Shown piece by piece: positions 29,212-38,732 of a stretch of 64,000 nucleotides of DNA (position 1 is its first letter; each line of letters opens with the position of its first letter). Position numbers and translations under genes: made by a program. The stretch spans positions 806,001 to 870,000 of the forward strand of contig JAIXUH010000002.1 of the NCBI GenBank assembly GCA_027484145.1, written 5' to 3'. Below the pieces are notes generated by a model, which worked only from the letters and a program-made list of their open reading frames with translations, searched no databases and was not told the origin of the DNA. This DNA comes from Rhodobacter sp. Lineage in GTDB: Bacteria; Pseudomonadota; Alphaproteobacteria; Rhodobacterales; Rhodobacteraceae.

Positions 29212-30129
29212 TCAGAAGAAGAACGGGTCGGTTTCGATGCGGCGCCCAAGGGTGAGCGCGTCGGCCACATGGACCATGGGGGCAAGATCCACCTCGGACT
29301 CGCCGGTGGCGACGAGTTCGGCCATCCGGGCATAAAGGGCTGGATATTCGCCCATGATCGAGTTTTCACCCGCCATGGTCTTGCCGTTGATCTCCAGCAC
29401 ATTGCCGCCCATGCGCAGGGCCATCATCCCGGCTGTGGTGTCAACCTCGATATCCCAGGTCTGCGGCCCGGTCTGGCGCCAGTCGAAATCGGCGGTGACC
29501 GTGCCGCTGAAGGCAAGGCGGGCAGCGATCGGGGTCTGGCGGTTGGCGGGAAATTCGAGGCTGGCGGCGGTCAAATGCACCGGGGCGGGCAGGATATGGG
29601 TCAGGATCGACAGCGCGTTGATGCCGGGATCGAAGACGCCCATGCCGCCGGGTTCGAACACCCAGTCCTGACCGGGATGCCATTTGCGGACATCCTCGCG
29701 CCAGGTGATATGGGCGCGGGTGATGGTTTTGTCGGCAAGCCATACCTTGGCCGGGGCCACCGCATGGGCCATCCGGCTGTGCCATGTGGTGTAGAGCGTC
29801 AGGCCCCGCGCGGCCGCCATAGCCTGCAGGGCATGCACCTCGGCCAATGTGGCGCCGGGGGGTTTTTCCAGCATCACGTGCCGCCCGGCCTGAAGGGCGG
29901 CTTCGGCATAGGCATAGCGCGGCACCGGGGGCACGCAGAGCGACACGACCCCAATGTCAGGCCGTTCGGCCAGCATGGTGGCGAAATCGGTATAGGCGTC
30001 GATCCCCTCCACCGATCCCTTGCGGCTGACCGTGGCCGCGAGTTCCCAATCCGGCGAGGCGGCAATCGCGGGGACGTGCTGGTCCACCGCGATCTTGCCG
30101 ATGCCGACGAGCGCAACCTTGCGGGACAT
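29212..30129 (-). CDS. Gfo/Idh/MocA-family L-arabinose / D-galactose 1-dehydrogenase
   Basis: 305 residues from ATG at 30129. N-terminal Rossmann motif (VALVGIGKIAVDQHVPAIAASP), LEKPPGATLAEV with the conserved lysine, and TTWHSRMAHAVAPAK resemble galactose/arabinose 1-dehydrogenases of the AraA type. These oxidise the sugar to its 1,4- or 1,5-lactone with NAD(P). Start and upstream stop overlap by one base (TGATG), so it is coupled to the aldonate dehydratase gene. No lactonase gene is present in the window. Confidence 0.86.
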   Translation of the reverse strand: MSRKVALVGIGKIAVDQHVPAIAASPDWELAATVSRKGSVEGIDAYTDFATMLAERPDIGVVSLCVPPVPRYAYAEAALQAGRHVMLEKPPGATLAEVHALQAMAAARGLTLYTTWHSRMAHAVAPAKVWLADKTITRAHITWREDVRKWHPGQDWVFEPGGMGVFDPGINALSILTHILPAPVHLTAASLEFPANRQTPIAARLAFSGTVTADFDWRQTGPQTWDIEVDTTAGMMALRMGGNVLEINGKTMAGENSIMGEYPALYARMAELVATGESEVDLAPMVHVADALTLGRRIETDPFFF

Positions 30130-31871
30130 CAGTGCGAATCCTTGCCCACCGGGTTGCCGCGGCAACCTTTCAGGAAATCGAGATCGGCCCCGGTATCAGC
30201 CCCTTCGACATGCTGCTGGTGAAGCCAGGCATAGCCTGAATCCGGCCGCTCATGGTGCGGCTGCCATTTGGCAAGGCGCGCGGCCAGTTCGGCATCGGAC
30301 ACTTCCAGATGCAGACGGCGGTTGGGCACGTCCAACTCGATCATGTCGCCGTTCTGCACCACGGCGAGCGGGCCACCGGCCGCAGCCTCGGGCGAGGTGT
30401 GCAGGCACACCGTGCCATAAGCTGTGCCCGACATCCGCGCATCGGAAATCCGCACCATATCGGTGATGCCTTTGCGCAGCACCTTCGGCGGCAGCCCCAT
30501 GTTGCCGACCTCGGCCATGCCGGGATAGCCCTTAGGCCCGCAGTTCTTCAGCACCATCACGCAGGTCTCATCGATATCCAGCGCCTCGTCGTTGATCTTG
30601 GCCTTGTAGTCGTCGATATCCTCGAACACGACCGCGCGGCCACGATGCACCATCAGGTGCGGAGACGCGGCGGAGGGTTTGAGGACCGCCCCTTTCGGCG
30701 CAAGGTTGCCTTTCAGCACGACCACGCCGCCCGATTGCGTCAGCGCCTTGTCGGCCGGAAGGATCACGTCGTCGTTGTGGTTCACCACATCCTTGACCTG
30801 ATCCCACATGGTTTCGCCCGAAACGGTCAGCGCGTCCTTGTGCAGCACGCCCATCTCGCCCAGTCGCTTGATGACGACGGGCAGGCCACCGGCATAGAAG
30901 AACTCTTCCATCAGGTACTTGCCCGACGGCATCAGGTTCACGATCGTCGGCACATCGCGCCCGCAGCGATCCCAGTCGTCCAGCGTCAGGTCGATGCCGA
31001 CACGGCCTGCGATGGCCAAAAGGTGGATCACCGCGTTGGTGGAGCCGCCAATGGCCGCGTTGGTGCGGATGGCGTTCTCGAACGCTTCTTTCGTCATCAC
31101 GTCGGATGGCTTCAGATCATCCTTGACCATTTGCACGATGCGCCGCCCCGTCAGGTGCGCCATCACGCGGCGACGGCTGTCCACCGCCGGAATCGCGGCA
31201 TTGCCCGACAGCGCCATCCCCAAAGACTCGGCCATGGAGGCCATGGTGCTGGCGGTGCCCATGGTGTTGCACGACCCCGGAGAGCGCGACATCGACGCCT
31301 CGGCCTCGACGAATTCTTCCTTGGACATCTCGCCCGCCTTCACAGCTTCGGAGAATTTCCACAGATGGGTGCCCGACCCCACGCGTTCATTCTTGTAATA
31401 GCCGTTCAGCATCGGCCCGCCAGTCACGATGATGGACGGAATGTCGGTGCTGGCCGCCCCCATCAAAAGGCTGGGCGTGGTCTTGTCGCAGCCCACCAGC
31501 AGCACGGCGCCATCCATCGGCTGGCCGCGCATCGCCTCTTCGACCTGCATGGCCGCAAGGTTGCGGAACATCATTGCCGTCGGGCGGAAGGCGGATTCGC
31601 TGACGCTGAACACCGGAACCTCGACCGGAAAGCCACCCGCCTCATAGATCCCGTACTTCACCTTTTCCGCCAGATCACGCAGGTGGGCGTTGCAGGGCGT
31701 TAGTTCCGACCACGTGTTCAGAATGCCGATCACCGGACGGCCATCGAACAGGTCCGGCGGCAGGCCCTGATTCTTCATCCAGCCCCGGTGATAGATCGCG
31801 TCCTTGTGCGTTCCGGCGAACCACTTGCGCGACCGCAGATCACGGGGCCATTTGGCGGGCTTGAAGGTCAT
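30129..31871 (-). CDS. IlvD/Edd-family aldonate dehydratase (L-arabonate dehydratase type)
   Basis: 580 residues from ATG at 31871, with AGGA close upstream. Fe-S dehydratase of the IlvD/Edd family: iron-sulfur cysteines appear in LVGCDKTTPSLLMGA and SPGSCNTMGTAST, plus NTWSELTPCNAHL and the C-terminal VRISDARMSGTAYGT. N-terminal RSRKWFAGTHKDAIYHRGWMKNQG is the hallmark of the sugar-acid (arabonate, xylonate, fuconate) branch, not of dihydroxyacid dehydratase. It makes 2-keto-3-deoxy-arabonate from L-arabonate in homologues. The 18-residue extension in the ORF track is rejected. Confidence 0.92.
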   Translation of the reverse strand: MTFKPAKWPRDLRSRKWFAGTHKDAIYHRGWMKNQGLPPDLFDGRPVIGILNTWSELTPCNAHLRDLAEKVKYGIYEAGGFPVEVPVFSVSESAFRPTAMMFRNLAAMQVEEAMRGQPMDGAVLLVGCDKTTPSLLMGAASTDIPSIIVTGGPMLNGYYKNERVGSGTHLWKFSEAVKAGEMSKEEFVEAEASMSRSPGSCNTMGTASTMASMAESLGMALSGNAAIPAVDSRRRVMAHLTGRRIVQMVKDDLKPSDVMTKEAFENAIRTNAAIGGSTNAVIHLLAIAGRVGIDLTLDDWDRCGRDVPTIVNLMPSGKYLMEEFFYAGGLPVVIKRLGEMGVLHKDALTVSGETMWDQVKDVVNHNDDVILPADKALTQSGGVVVLKGNLAPKGAVLKPSAASPHLMVHRGRAVVFEDIDDYKAKINDEALDIDETCVMVLKNCGPKGYPGMAEVGNMGLPPKVLRKGITDMVRISDARMSGTAYGTVCLHTSPEAAAGGPLAVVQNGDMIELDVPNRRLHLEVSDAELAARLAKWQPHHERPDSGYAWLHQQHVEGADTGADLDFLKGCRGNPVGKDSH

Positions 31872-31878
31872 GTCATCC

Positions 31879-32868
31879 TCACAATGCGTAAACGGCCACG
31901 GCGCCGGTATCGGGCGCAAAGGCAAGCGGGTTGATCAGCGGCAGGCCAAAATCGGGGGCCTCGATTTCGAACACATCGCCACTTTGCGTCTTGATGCCAT
32001 CGGCAAAGGACAGCGTGGCTGTGCCGAACATGTGCACATGCACATCGCCGGGTTGGCAGAACAGCGCGTATTTGAAGTGGTGATGTTCCAGATTGGCCAA
32101 GGTGTGGGACATGTTGGCCTCGCCGCTCAGGAACGGCTTTTCCCAGATCACCGCGCCATTGCGGCGGATGCGGCTCGTGCCGCGCACATCCTGCGGGGCC
32201 GCGCCAAGCCGGATTTCGGGGCCGTATGAGGCGACGCGAAGCTTGGAATGCGCCAGCCACAGGTAATTCACCCGCTCGGTTACATGGTCGGAAAACTCAT
32301 TGCCAAGCGCAAAGCCAAGGCGGCAAGGCGTGCCATCCGGCGCAATCACATAAATGCCCGCCAGTTCCGGCTCCTCGCCGCCATCCTCGGCAAAGCCGGG
32401 GGCGGTCAGTGGAGCGCCGGGGGCCACGGCAGCATGGCCGTTGCCCTTGTAGAACCATTCGGGCTGCGCGCCGATCTGGCCTGCGGCGGGCCGCCCGCCT
32501 TCCAGCCCCATGCGGAACATGCGCATCGAGTCAGTCAGGGTTTCTGCCCCTTCCAGCTTGGCATGCATCGCGTCACGCGCGGCGGCAGAACCAAGGTGCG
32601 TCAGCCCCGTGCCGGTCACATGCAGGTGCGCGGGGTCGGCATGGGTGATCGGCAGCACAAGGCGGCCCGCGGCGGCAAGGGCGGGCAGATCGACGCCTTC
32701 CCCCTGCCCGCGCGCCGCGATCACATCGGCCAAGGGGCGGCGGTGGCTTGCCGCCTCCATCGCCAGATCATGCACCGTCGCACCGGGAATTGTGTAGGCG
32801 ACGTCGCCCTTGCGGAAGATGGCCTGAACGCCGCCATCAGGGCGCTTTGCTTGGGAAAGGAACATCAT
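31879..32868 (-). CDS. gguC: AraD1/GguC family protein, probable 2-keto-3-deoxy-L-arabonate dehydratase
   Basis: 329 residues, fumarylacetoacetate hydrolase-like fold (HVTGTGLTHLGSA, PEWFYKGNG, GEEPELAGIYVI with acidic metal ligands, GFALGNEFSDHV). In Agrobacterium, gguC follows gguAB and chvE just as here. AraD1 family members are assigned to dehydration of 2-keto-3-deoxy-arabonate to 2-oxoglutarate semialdehyde, which would supply the aldehyde dehydrogenase of this locus. Coupled to gguB by a 4-base overlap. Confidence 0.9.
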   Translation of the reverse strand: MMFLSQAKRPDGGVQAIFRKGDVAYTIPGATVHDLAMEAASHRRPLADVIAARGQGEGVDLPALAAAGRLVLPITHADPAHLHVTGTGLTHLGSAAARDAMHAKLEGAETLTDSMRMFRMGLEGGRPAAGQIGAQPEWFYKGNGHAAVAPGAPLTAPGFAEDGGEEPELAGIYVIAPDGTPCRLGFALGNEFSDHVTERVNYLWLAHSKLRVASYGPEIRLGAAPQDVRGTSRIRRNGAVIWEKPFLSGEANMSHTLANLEHHHFKYALFCQPGDVHVHMFGTATLSFADGIKTQSGDVFEIEAPDFGLPLINPLAFAPDTGAVAVYAL

Positions 32869-34064
32869 TTGCTCTTGTTGTAGACGTCAAAAATGACGGC
32901 GGCCAAAAGCACAAGGCCCTTGATCACCTGCTGATAGTCGATGCCGATGCCAAGGATCGACATGCCGTTGTTCATCACACCCATGATCAGGGCGCCCACG
33001 ACAACGCCCACGATCTTGCCCGAACCGCCCGTCATCGACGCGCCACCGATGAACACGGCCGCAATCACATCCAGCTCGAACCCGACCCCAGCCTTGGGGG
33101 TAGAAGAGTTCAGGCGCGCCGCCACGATCATGCCCGCCAGCGCCGCCAGCACGCCCATGTTCACAAAGCAGAAGAACACCAGCCGTTCGGTCTTGATCCC
33201 CGACAGCTTGGCCGCCTTTTCGTTGCCACCAAGCGCATAGATGCGGCGGCCAGACGTGGTTTGCTCGGTGAAGAAGGCATAGATTACCGTCAGCACCGCC
33301 AGCACCATCAGCACGTTGGGCAGGCCGCGGAAGATCGCCAGCTTATAGCCCACAAAGATCAGCGCGCCCGCCACGATGGCGTTTCGGATCCAGAACACGG
33401 TGGTGGGTTCCGGCGTAATGCCGAACGAGGCATCGCGCTGCCGTTTCTGCCAGCCGGTCCAGATCACCACCACAGCGGCAATCAGCACGATCAACAGGCC
33501 CGTGCCGTTCAACCGCTCCATCCCCAGTGCCACCTGATCGGCGTCACCAAACAAATCCGGCAGGAACCCCGTCGACAGCGCCTGAAACGACTTGGGAAAT
33601 GGCCCGATGTTCTGGCCGTTCAGCAACCATAGCGTCAGGCCGCGAAACACCAGCATCCCGGCCAAGGTCACGATGAACGACGGAATCCGCCAGAAGGCCA
33701 CCCAATAGCCCTGGGCCGCACCAATCAGGCCACCCACGATCAGACAGGTCGGGATCACGGCAATCACCGGCCAGCCCAGATTCACCGTCAGCACCGCCGC
33801 CACGGCCCCGGTAAAGCCCACGACCGAGCCCACCGACAGGTCGATATGCCCCGCCACGATCACCAGCAGCATCCCCAACGCCATGATGATGACGTAAGAG
33901 TTCTGCAAGAACAGGTTGGTGATGTTCTGCGCGGACAGGAAATCCACGTCGATGGTGGCGCGCACAATCACGGTAAAGAAGAACACGATGGCGACCAGCG
34001 CCATGATCATTCCGTATTCGCGCAGGTGGCTGCCCATATAGCCTTTGTTGTTTGCCTCAGACAT
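32865..34064 (-). CDS. gguB: Sugar ABC transporter permease
   Basis: 399 residues, ten or so transmembrane segments, BPD_transp_2 permease of the carbohydrate CUT2 class. Conserved features include GMLLVIVAGHIDLSVGSVVGF, the EAA-like GGNEKAAKLSGI loop and FIGGASMTGGSGKIVGVVVGALIMGV. Larger than simple CUT2 permeases (about 330), as is normal for MmsB/GguB. Shares one base with the gguA stop (TAATG). Forms the inner-membrane channel for the ChvE-delivered sugar. Confidence 0.94.
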   Translation of the reverse strand: MSEANNKGYMGSHLREYGMIMALVAIVFFFTVIVRATIDVDFLSAQNITNLFLQNSYVIIMALGMLLVIVAGHIDLSVGSVVGFTGAVAAVLTVNLGWPVIAVIPTCLIVGGLIGAAQGYWVAFWRIPSFIVTLAGMLVFRGLTLWLLNGQNIGPFPKSFQALSTGFLPDLFGDADQVALGMERLNGTGLLIVLIAAVVVIWTGWQKRQRDASFGITPEPTTVFWIRNAIVAGALIFVGYKLAIFRGLPNVLMVLAVLTVIYAFFTEQTTSGRRIYALGGNEKAAKLSGIKTERLVFFCFVNMGVLAALAGMIVAARLNSSTPKAGVGFELDVIAAVFIGGASMTGGSGKIVGVVVGALIMGVMNNGMSILGIGIDYQQVIKGLVLLAAVIFDVYNKSK

Positions 34065-35593
34065 TACGCTGCTTTCCCCGTGCTGTTCAGGATCATGGCC
34101 ATGATGCGCTCTTGCGTCGCCTCTGCGCGGGACAACTCGCCCACGATCCGGCCTTCGTTCATCACATAGATGCGGTCACACATGCCCAGAAGTTCGGGCA
34201 TCTCGCTGCTGATCATCACGATGCTCCGGCCATCAGCGGCCAGTTGGTTCATGATGTTATAGATTTCGAACTTGGCACCCACGTCGATGCCACGCGTCGG
34301 CTCATCCAAAATCAGAACCTGAGGATCGGTGAACAACCACTTGGACAAGACCACTTTTTGCTGGTTGCCGCCCGACAGGTTCATCACCTTTTGGTGCACC
34401 CCCGGCGTGCGGATCGCCATGGCCTTGCGGTAACCTTCGGCCACCTGCGCCTCGCGCCCGTGGCTGATGATGCCGCGCGCCGCGATCCCGGCAAGGTTGG
34501 CAAGGCTGATGTTGCGTAGGATCGGCTCCTCAAGGATCAGGCCAAGCGCCTTGCGGTCCTCGGTCACATAGGCCAGCCCCGCATCCACCGCCTTTGCCAC
34601 GGTCGAGGTATCAACGACCTTGCCGCCCATCGACACGGTGCCCGTGATATTGCGGCCATAGCTGCGGCCAAACAGGCTCATGGCCAGTTCGGTGCGCCCG
34701 GCACCCATCAGGCCCGCGATCCCCACGATCTCGCCCTTGCGCACACTCAGCGCGGCATCGCGGATCATCTGGCGGCCCTTTTGCTCCGGGTGCCAGACGT
34801 TCCAGCCCTGCACCTGCAACAGAACTTCGCCGATCTTCGGCGTGCGCTCAGGGTAACGGTGCGCCATATCGCGGCCCACCATATCGCGGATGATGCGGTC
34901 TTCGGAAATCTCGTCGCGGTTCAGCGTCGACACCGTGGTGCCATCGCGGATAATCGTGATGCGGTCGGCCACGCGGCCGATTTCGTTCAGCTTGTGGCTG
35001 ATGATGATGCTGGTCACGCCCTGCGCTTTCAATTCCAGCAGCAGGTCCAAAAGCTTTTGGCTGTCGTTTTCCTGCAAGGCGGCGGTGGGTTCGTCCAAAA
35101 TCAGCAGGCGCACATCCTTGGCCAGCGCCTTGGCAATCTCGATCAGTTGCTGCTTGCCCACGCCCAGCTTGCCGACCTGCGTGCCCGGCGGTTCATCAAG
35201 CCCCACCTTGCCCAGCAAATCGCGTGTTTTGGCAAAGGCTTGCGGCCAGTTGATCACACCGTTCTTCGCCACTTCGTTGCCCAGAAACAGGTTCTCGGCA
35301 ATCGAAAGCAGCGGCACCAGCGCAAGTTCCTGATGGATGATAATGATGCCCTCACGCTCAGAGTCCGAGATGGACCTCATCTGCAGTGTGCGGCCTTCGT
35401 AAATGATGTCGCCTTCATAGCTGCCATGCGGGTAAACCCCCGACAGCACCTTCATCAGCGTTGATTTTCCGGCCCCGTTCTCGCCGCAGATCGCATGAAT
35501 CTCGCCGGCTTCCACGTTCAGGTTCACCTGATCCAAGGCGCGTACGCCCGGAAACAGTTTGCAGATGCCACGCATCTCAAGAAGGGTCGCCAT
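34064..35593 (-). CDS. gguA: Sugar ABC transporter ATP-binding protein (two ATPase domains)
   Basis: 509 residues with two ABC domains. First: Walker [17 protein letters not shown], Walker [12 protein letters not shown]. Second: signature [16 protein letters not shown], Walker [13 protein letters not shown], and [16 protein letters not shown] in place of a canonical Walker A, as usual in CUT2 ATPases. Follows chvE after an 81-base gap containing a strong hairpin that probably lowers its expression relative to the binding protein. Confidence 0.95.
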   Translation of the reverse strand: MATLLEMRGICKLFPGVRALDQVNLNVEAGEIHAICGENGAGKSTLMKVLSGVYPHGSYEGDIIYEGRTLQMRSISDSEREGIIIIHQELALVPLLSIAENLFLGNEVAKNGVINWPQAFAKTRDLLGKVGLDEPPGTQVGKLGVGKQQLIEIAKALAKDVRLLILDEPTAALQENDSQKLLDLLLELKAQGVTSIIISHKLNEIGRVADRITIIRDGTTVSTLNRDEISEDRIIRDMVGRDMAHRYPERTPKIGEVLLQVQGWNVWHPEQKGRQMIRDAALSVRKGEIVGIAGLMGAGRTELAMSLFGRSYGRNITGTVSMGGKVVDTSTVAKAVDAGLAYVTEDRKALGLILEEPILRNISLANLAGIAARGIISHGREAQVAEGYRKAMAIRTPGVHQKVMNLSGGNQQKVVLSKWLFTDPQVLILDEPTRGIDVGAKFEIYNIMNQLAADGRSIVMISSEMPELLGMCDRIYVMNEGRIVGELSRAEATQERIMAMILNSTGKAA

Positions 35594-35626
35594 TGCCGCC
35601 CTACTCCCCCTTCAGGAAATACCCAT

Positions 35627-35657
35627 CCCGCCGCCACCGGATCACCGGGGCGGCGGG
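35627..35657. terminator. chvE-gguA intercistronic hairpin (attenuator or 3' stabiliser)
   Basis: About 13 bp of stem (CCCGCCGCC plus CCGG against CCGG plus GGCGGCGGG, one bulged base) with an ATCA loop, 17 bases after the chvE stop. In the minus-strand sense it is followed by GGGTATTTCCTGAAG, which resembles the flank of the repeat at 29161-29198. No T-run, so readthrough is expected. Confidence 0.6.
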
Positions 35658-35674
35658 CGGGCCTTGATGTCAGC

Positions 35675-36748
35675 TTATTTCAGCTGGTCAGCGGTGTAAT
35701 AGCCCGAACCGACGAGAAGCTCTTCGTAGTTCGACACATCCACCGGCAGCGGCTCCAGCAGATAGGACGGAACCACTTTCACGCCGTTGTCATAGGTCGA
35801 GGTATCGTTGATCTCCGGCTCGGACCCGGTCAGCAGGGCATCAACCATTTTCACGGTGACGCCAGCCAAGGCACGGGTATCCTTGAAGATCGTCGAATAC
35901 TGCTCGCCCGCGATCATCGACTTGACCGATGGGATTTCGGCGTCTTGGCCGGTCACGATCGGCATCTTCAGATCGCCCGAGCCATAGCCCACGCCCTTGA
36001 CCGACGACAGGATGCCGATCGACAGCCCGTCATAGGGCGACAGCGCGCCGTGCAGCGTCTTGTCACCATAGTTGGCGGACAGCAGGTTATCCATGCGGGC
36101 CTGTGCCACAGCACCATCCCAACGCAGCGTGCCGACCACGTCCATGCCCATCTGGCCCGACGGAATGGCAATCTCGCCCGAGTCGATCATCGGCTGCAGA
36201 ACCGACATCGCCCCGTTGTAGAAGAAGAAGGCGTTGTTGTCGTCGGGCGAGCCGCCGAACAGTTCCACGTTCCACGGCTTCGCATCCGGGAAGCGCTCTT
36301 TCAGGCCTTTCACAAGCGATTCAGCCTGTTGCACGCCAACCTTGAAGTTGTCGAAGGTGGCATAATAGTCGACGTTACCGCTGTCGCGGATCAGGCGGTC
36401 ATAGGCGATGACCTTGATCCCCGAGGCTGCAGCGTTGTCCAGCGCGTTCGACAGCGTGGTGCCGTCAATGGCGGCAATGACCAGAACCTTCACACCCTTG
36501 GTGATCATGTTCTCGATCTGGGCCAACTGGTTCGGGATATCATCTTCTGCATACTGCAGGTCGGTGCCATAGCCCGCTTCGGTGAACTGCTTCACCATCG
36601 AATCGCCGTCCGAAATCCAGCGGGCCGACGATTTGGTGGGCATCGAAATGCCGATCGTGCCCTTGTCCTGTGCCATGACAGGGCTGAAGGCCAGCGTTGT
36701 GGCAAGACCAGTGGCCAGCGCCAGCATGGTGCGTCTTGAGAAATTCAT
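35675..36748 (-). CDS. chvE: Periplasmic sugar-binding protein, ChvE-like
   Basis: 357 residues from ATG at 36748 (GGGAGGAAA upstream). The signal peptide [27 protein letters not shown] has a twin-arginine-like SRRTML start. Mature protein [57 protein letters not shown] and [18 protein letters not shown] match ChvE/multiple-monosaccharide binding proteins, which bind galactose, arabinose, glucose and related sugars. First gene of the seven-gene operon, divergent from gbpR. The ORF-track start adds 31 residues and is rejected. Confidence 0.94.
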   Translation of the reverse strand: MNFSRRTMLALATGLATTLAFSPVMAQDKGTIGISMPTKSSARWISDGDSMVKQFTEAGYGTDLQYAEDDIPNQLAQIENMITKGVKVLVIAAIDGTTLSNALDNAAASGIKVIAYDRLIRDSGNVDYYATFDNFKVGVQQAESLVKGLKERFPDAKPWNVELFGGSPDDNNAFFFYNGAMSVLQPMIDSGEIAIPSGQMGMDVVGTLRWDGAVAQARMDNLLSANYGDKTLHGALSPYDGLSIGILSSVKGVGYGSGDLKMPIVTGQDAEIPSVKSMIAGEQYSTIFKDTRALAGVTVKMVDALLTGSEPEINDTSTYDNGVKVVPSYLLEPLPVDVSNYEELLVGSGYYTADQLK

Positions 36749-36876
36749 TCCGTTTCCTCCCGAAGTGAAAAGCATTCGCTTTTGGTCCAAGGCATTTGGG
36801 CCGGACGCGCCACTCTTGACGCGCGCTTGCATGGCTGTCAAATGATGAAAATGCGACGAAACATAAGGTTTTCGTT
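36749..36876. promoter_or_regulatory. chvE-gbpR divergent promoter region
   Basis: 128 bases between divergent genes. A dyad ATAA-N8-TTAT spans 36862-36877, fitting the LysR T-N11-A pattern and reaching the gbpR start, so it could mediate autorepression. Other AT-rich tracts upstream of chvE are too vague to call. Confidence 0.35.
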
Positions 36877-37833
36877 ATGATTCAACCCCGAAGTGCCGCG
36901 TCCCCCTCCCTGCGCGGGCTGAAACTGACCCATCTGCGCCTGATGGCCGAATTGCACGGCACCGGCCAGCTTGGCTTTGCCGCCGAAAAGCTGGGGCTGG
37001 CGCAACCGGCCGCCTCGCGCCTGCTGGCCGAGGTCGAGCGCATCGTCGGCCACCCGCTGCACGAACGCGATGGCCGGGGCCTGCGGCTGACACAGGCCGG
37101 GGTAGCCCTTGCCCGGCGCGCGGCACGTATCGATCTGGAACTGCATGATGCCGCCCGCGAAATTGCCGAAGCCGTTTCAGGCGAAGAGGGGCATGTGCGC
37201 ATCGGGTCGGTCACCGGGCCTGCACTGAACCACGTGCTGCCCGCCCTGAACGACACACGCCTCGCCTCGCCCAATGTGTCGGTCGAGGTGACGGTGGGCA
37301 CGTCTGATCTGTTGTGCGACCAGATGTTGTCGGGCCGCATCGACTTTGCCCTTGGCCGCCTGAATGACCCGTCGCTGGCGCAAAGCCTGAGCATTCAGAT
37401 GATCGGCGACGAACCTCTTGCGCTGATCGTGCGGCGCGGCCACCCGCTGCTGATGCGCCCCACTCTGACCCCGGCCGATACATTGGCGCATGACTGGGTG
37501 CTGCCCGAGGATGAAACCCTGCTGACCAAGACCGTGTTTCAGCGCCTTGGCGCACTTGGCCTGCCCTTGCCACGGCGGCAGGTCTCTACCTCATCCTTCC
37601 TTTTCACGCTGGCGCTTTTGCAAGACAGCAATGCCATCGCCCCCTTGGCCGAGCCTGTGGCGGAAAGCTTTGCCAAGGGCCCGTCGATGCCCTTTGTGCA
37701 ATTGCCGGTCGACATGGGGCTGCGGGTGGGCGCCTTTGGCCTGATCCGGCGGCGCAATGCCGACCTGCCCCCGGCAGCGGCACGGCTGGCCGCGCGCATT
37801 CTGGCGGCATCCTTGGCGGGAACGTACGCCTAG
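36877..37833 (+). CDS. gbpR: LysR-family regulator, GbpR-like
   Basis: 318 residues. Helix-turn-helix LRLMAELHGTGQLGFAAEKLGLAQPAASRLLAEVERIVGHPLHER, then a periplasmic-binding-like effector domain (VRIGSVTGPALNHVLPAL, DFALGRLNDPS). In Agrobacterium and Azospirillum, GbpR is divergent from chvE and controls it in response to sugars; the same arrangement occurs here. Its stop overlaps the convergent transglutaminase gene by 4 bases. Confidence 0.9.
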   Translation: MIQPRSAASPSLRGLKLTHLRLMAELHGTGQLGFAAEKLGLAQPAASRLLAEVERIVGHPLHERDGRGLRLTQAGVALARRAARIDLELHDAAREIAEAVSGEEGHVRIGSVTGPALNHVLPALNDTRLASPNVSVEVTVGTSDLLCDQMLSGRIDFALGRLNDPSLAQSLSIQMIGDEPLALIVRRGHPLLMRPTLTPADTLAHDWVLPEDETLLTKTVFQRLGALGLPLPRRQVSTSSFLFTLALLQDSNAIAPLAEPVAESFAKGPSMPFVQLPVDMGLRVGAFGLIRRRNADLPPAAARLAARILAASLAGTYA

Positions 37834-38732
37834 CCCGGCGTCCGCGCCGCGCCCGTGCGTTCGATGATGTCCACGTGGTGCGACCCGGATTGCCCGCCAT
37901 CCACCCGCATGATGCCGGTCACCGGGGCCACATCGGAATAATCGCGCCCATACCCCACAATCAGATGGTCGCCCCCCACAAAGCAGCGGTTGGTCGGGTC
38001 ATATTCAACCCAGCCCATCCGCGTGCCGGTCCAGGCCCGCACCCAGGCGTGCATGGCATCTGCCCCCTCCAGTCGCTTCATGCCGGGGGGTGGTTCAGTG
38101 CGCAAATAACCGGCGGCATAGGCCGCAGGCACGCCCAAGGCGCGCAAGCCCCCGATCATGATCTGCGCGAAATCCTGACAGACCCCGCGCCGTGCGGCAA
38201 AGGCCTCGGCAGGCGGGGTGTCGACCTCGGTCGCCTCGGCATCAAAGGTCATAGCGGCATGGATCGCCTCACCCAACTGCGCCACGGTTTCCTGCACCGT
38301 CACCGCCCCCGCGCAGGCAGCACGGGAAAATTCCGAAATCGCAGCATCCCCCGGAATGCGGGGCGAGGCCAGCACGAAATGGTGCGGGGCATCGGCCCCG
38401 ATCCCTTCATAAGCGTCGATCTCATCGGCCAGGGCCGCGCGGGCGGGCGTGAAATCAAGGCCATCCTCGCTGGCCTTGCGTTCCACGACCGCCGTCAGCG
38501 TCAGCTTCAACTCGGTCAGCCCCGGCGGCATGGCGGCTTCAATCACTTGGGTGCCGAAGAAATCGGCAAAGGACAGTTGCTCGACCGGTTCGGGATGGAT
38601 CGCCACCTCGAACTGCGTCACCCGCTGCACCCCCGCCACATCGGCGGGCATCACGCGGAACAATTGCCGCCCGCTGCCGGTGGGGCGGTCAAAGTCGTAA
38701 TGCACCGTCATGCGCAGGTCATAGACTGTCAC
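37830..38732 (-). CDS. Transglutaminase-like protein (small), third gene of ATP-grasp/alpha-E operon
   Basis: 300 residues. An N-terminal beta domain (MTVHYDFDRPTGSGRQLFRVMPAD) of the transglut_N type, then a transglutaminase core with the catalytic triad visible: cysteine in RRGVCQDFAQIMIGGLRALG, histidine in DAMHAWVRAW, aspartate in GWVEYDPTN. No signal peptide, so cytoplasmic. GTG start inside the stop of the preceding gene (GTGA). Such proteins may act as peptidases, amidases or ligases; the real reaction is unknown. Confidence 0.9.
   Translation of the reverse strand: MTVYDLRMTVHYDFDRPTGSGRQLFRVMPADVAGVQRVTQFEVAIHPEPVEQLSFADFFGTQVIEAAMPPGLTELKLTLTAVVERKASEDGLDFTPARAALADEIDAYEGIGADAPHHFVLASPRIPGDAAISEFSRAACAGAVTVQETVAQLGEAIHAAMTFDAEATEVDTPPAEAFAARRGVCQDFAQIMIGGLRALGVPAAYAAGYLRTEPPPGMKRLEGADAMHAWVRAWTGTRMGWVEYDPTNRCFVGGDHLIVGYGRDYSDVAPVTGIMRVDGGQSGSHHVDIIERTGAARTPG

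Noticed and set aside
30252-31703. 483-residue plus-strand ORF
   Set aside because: Antisense shadow of the aldonate dehydratase.
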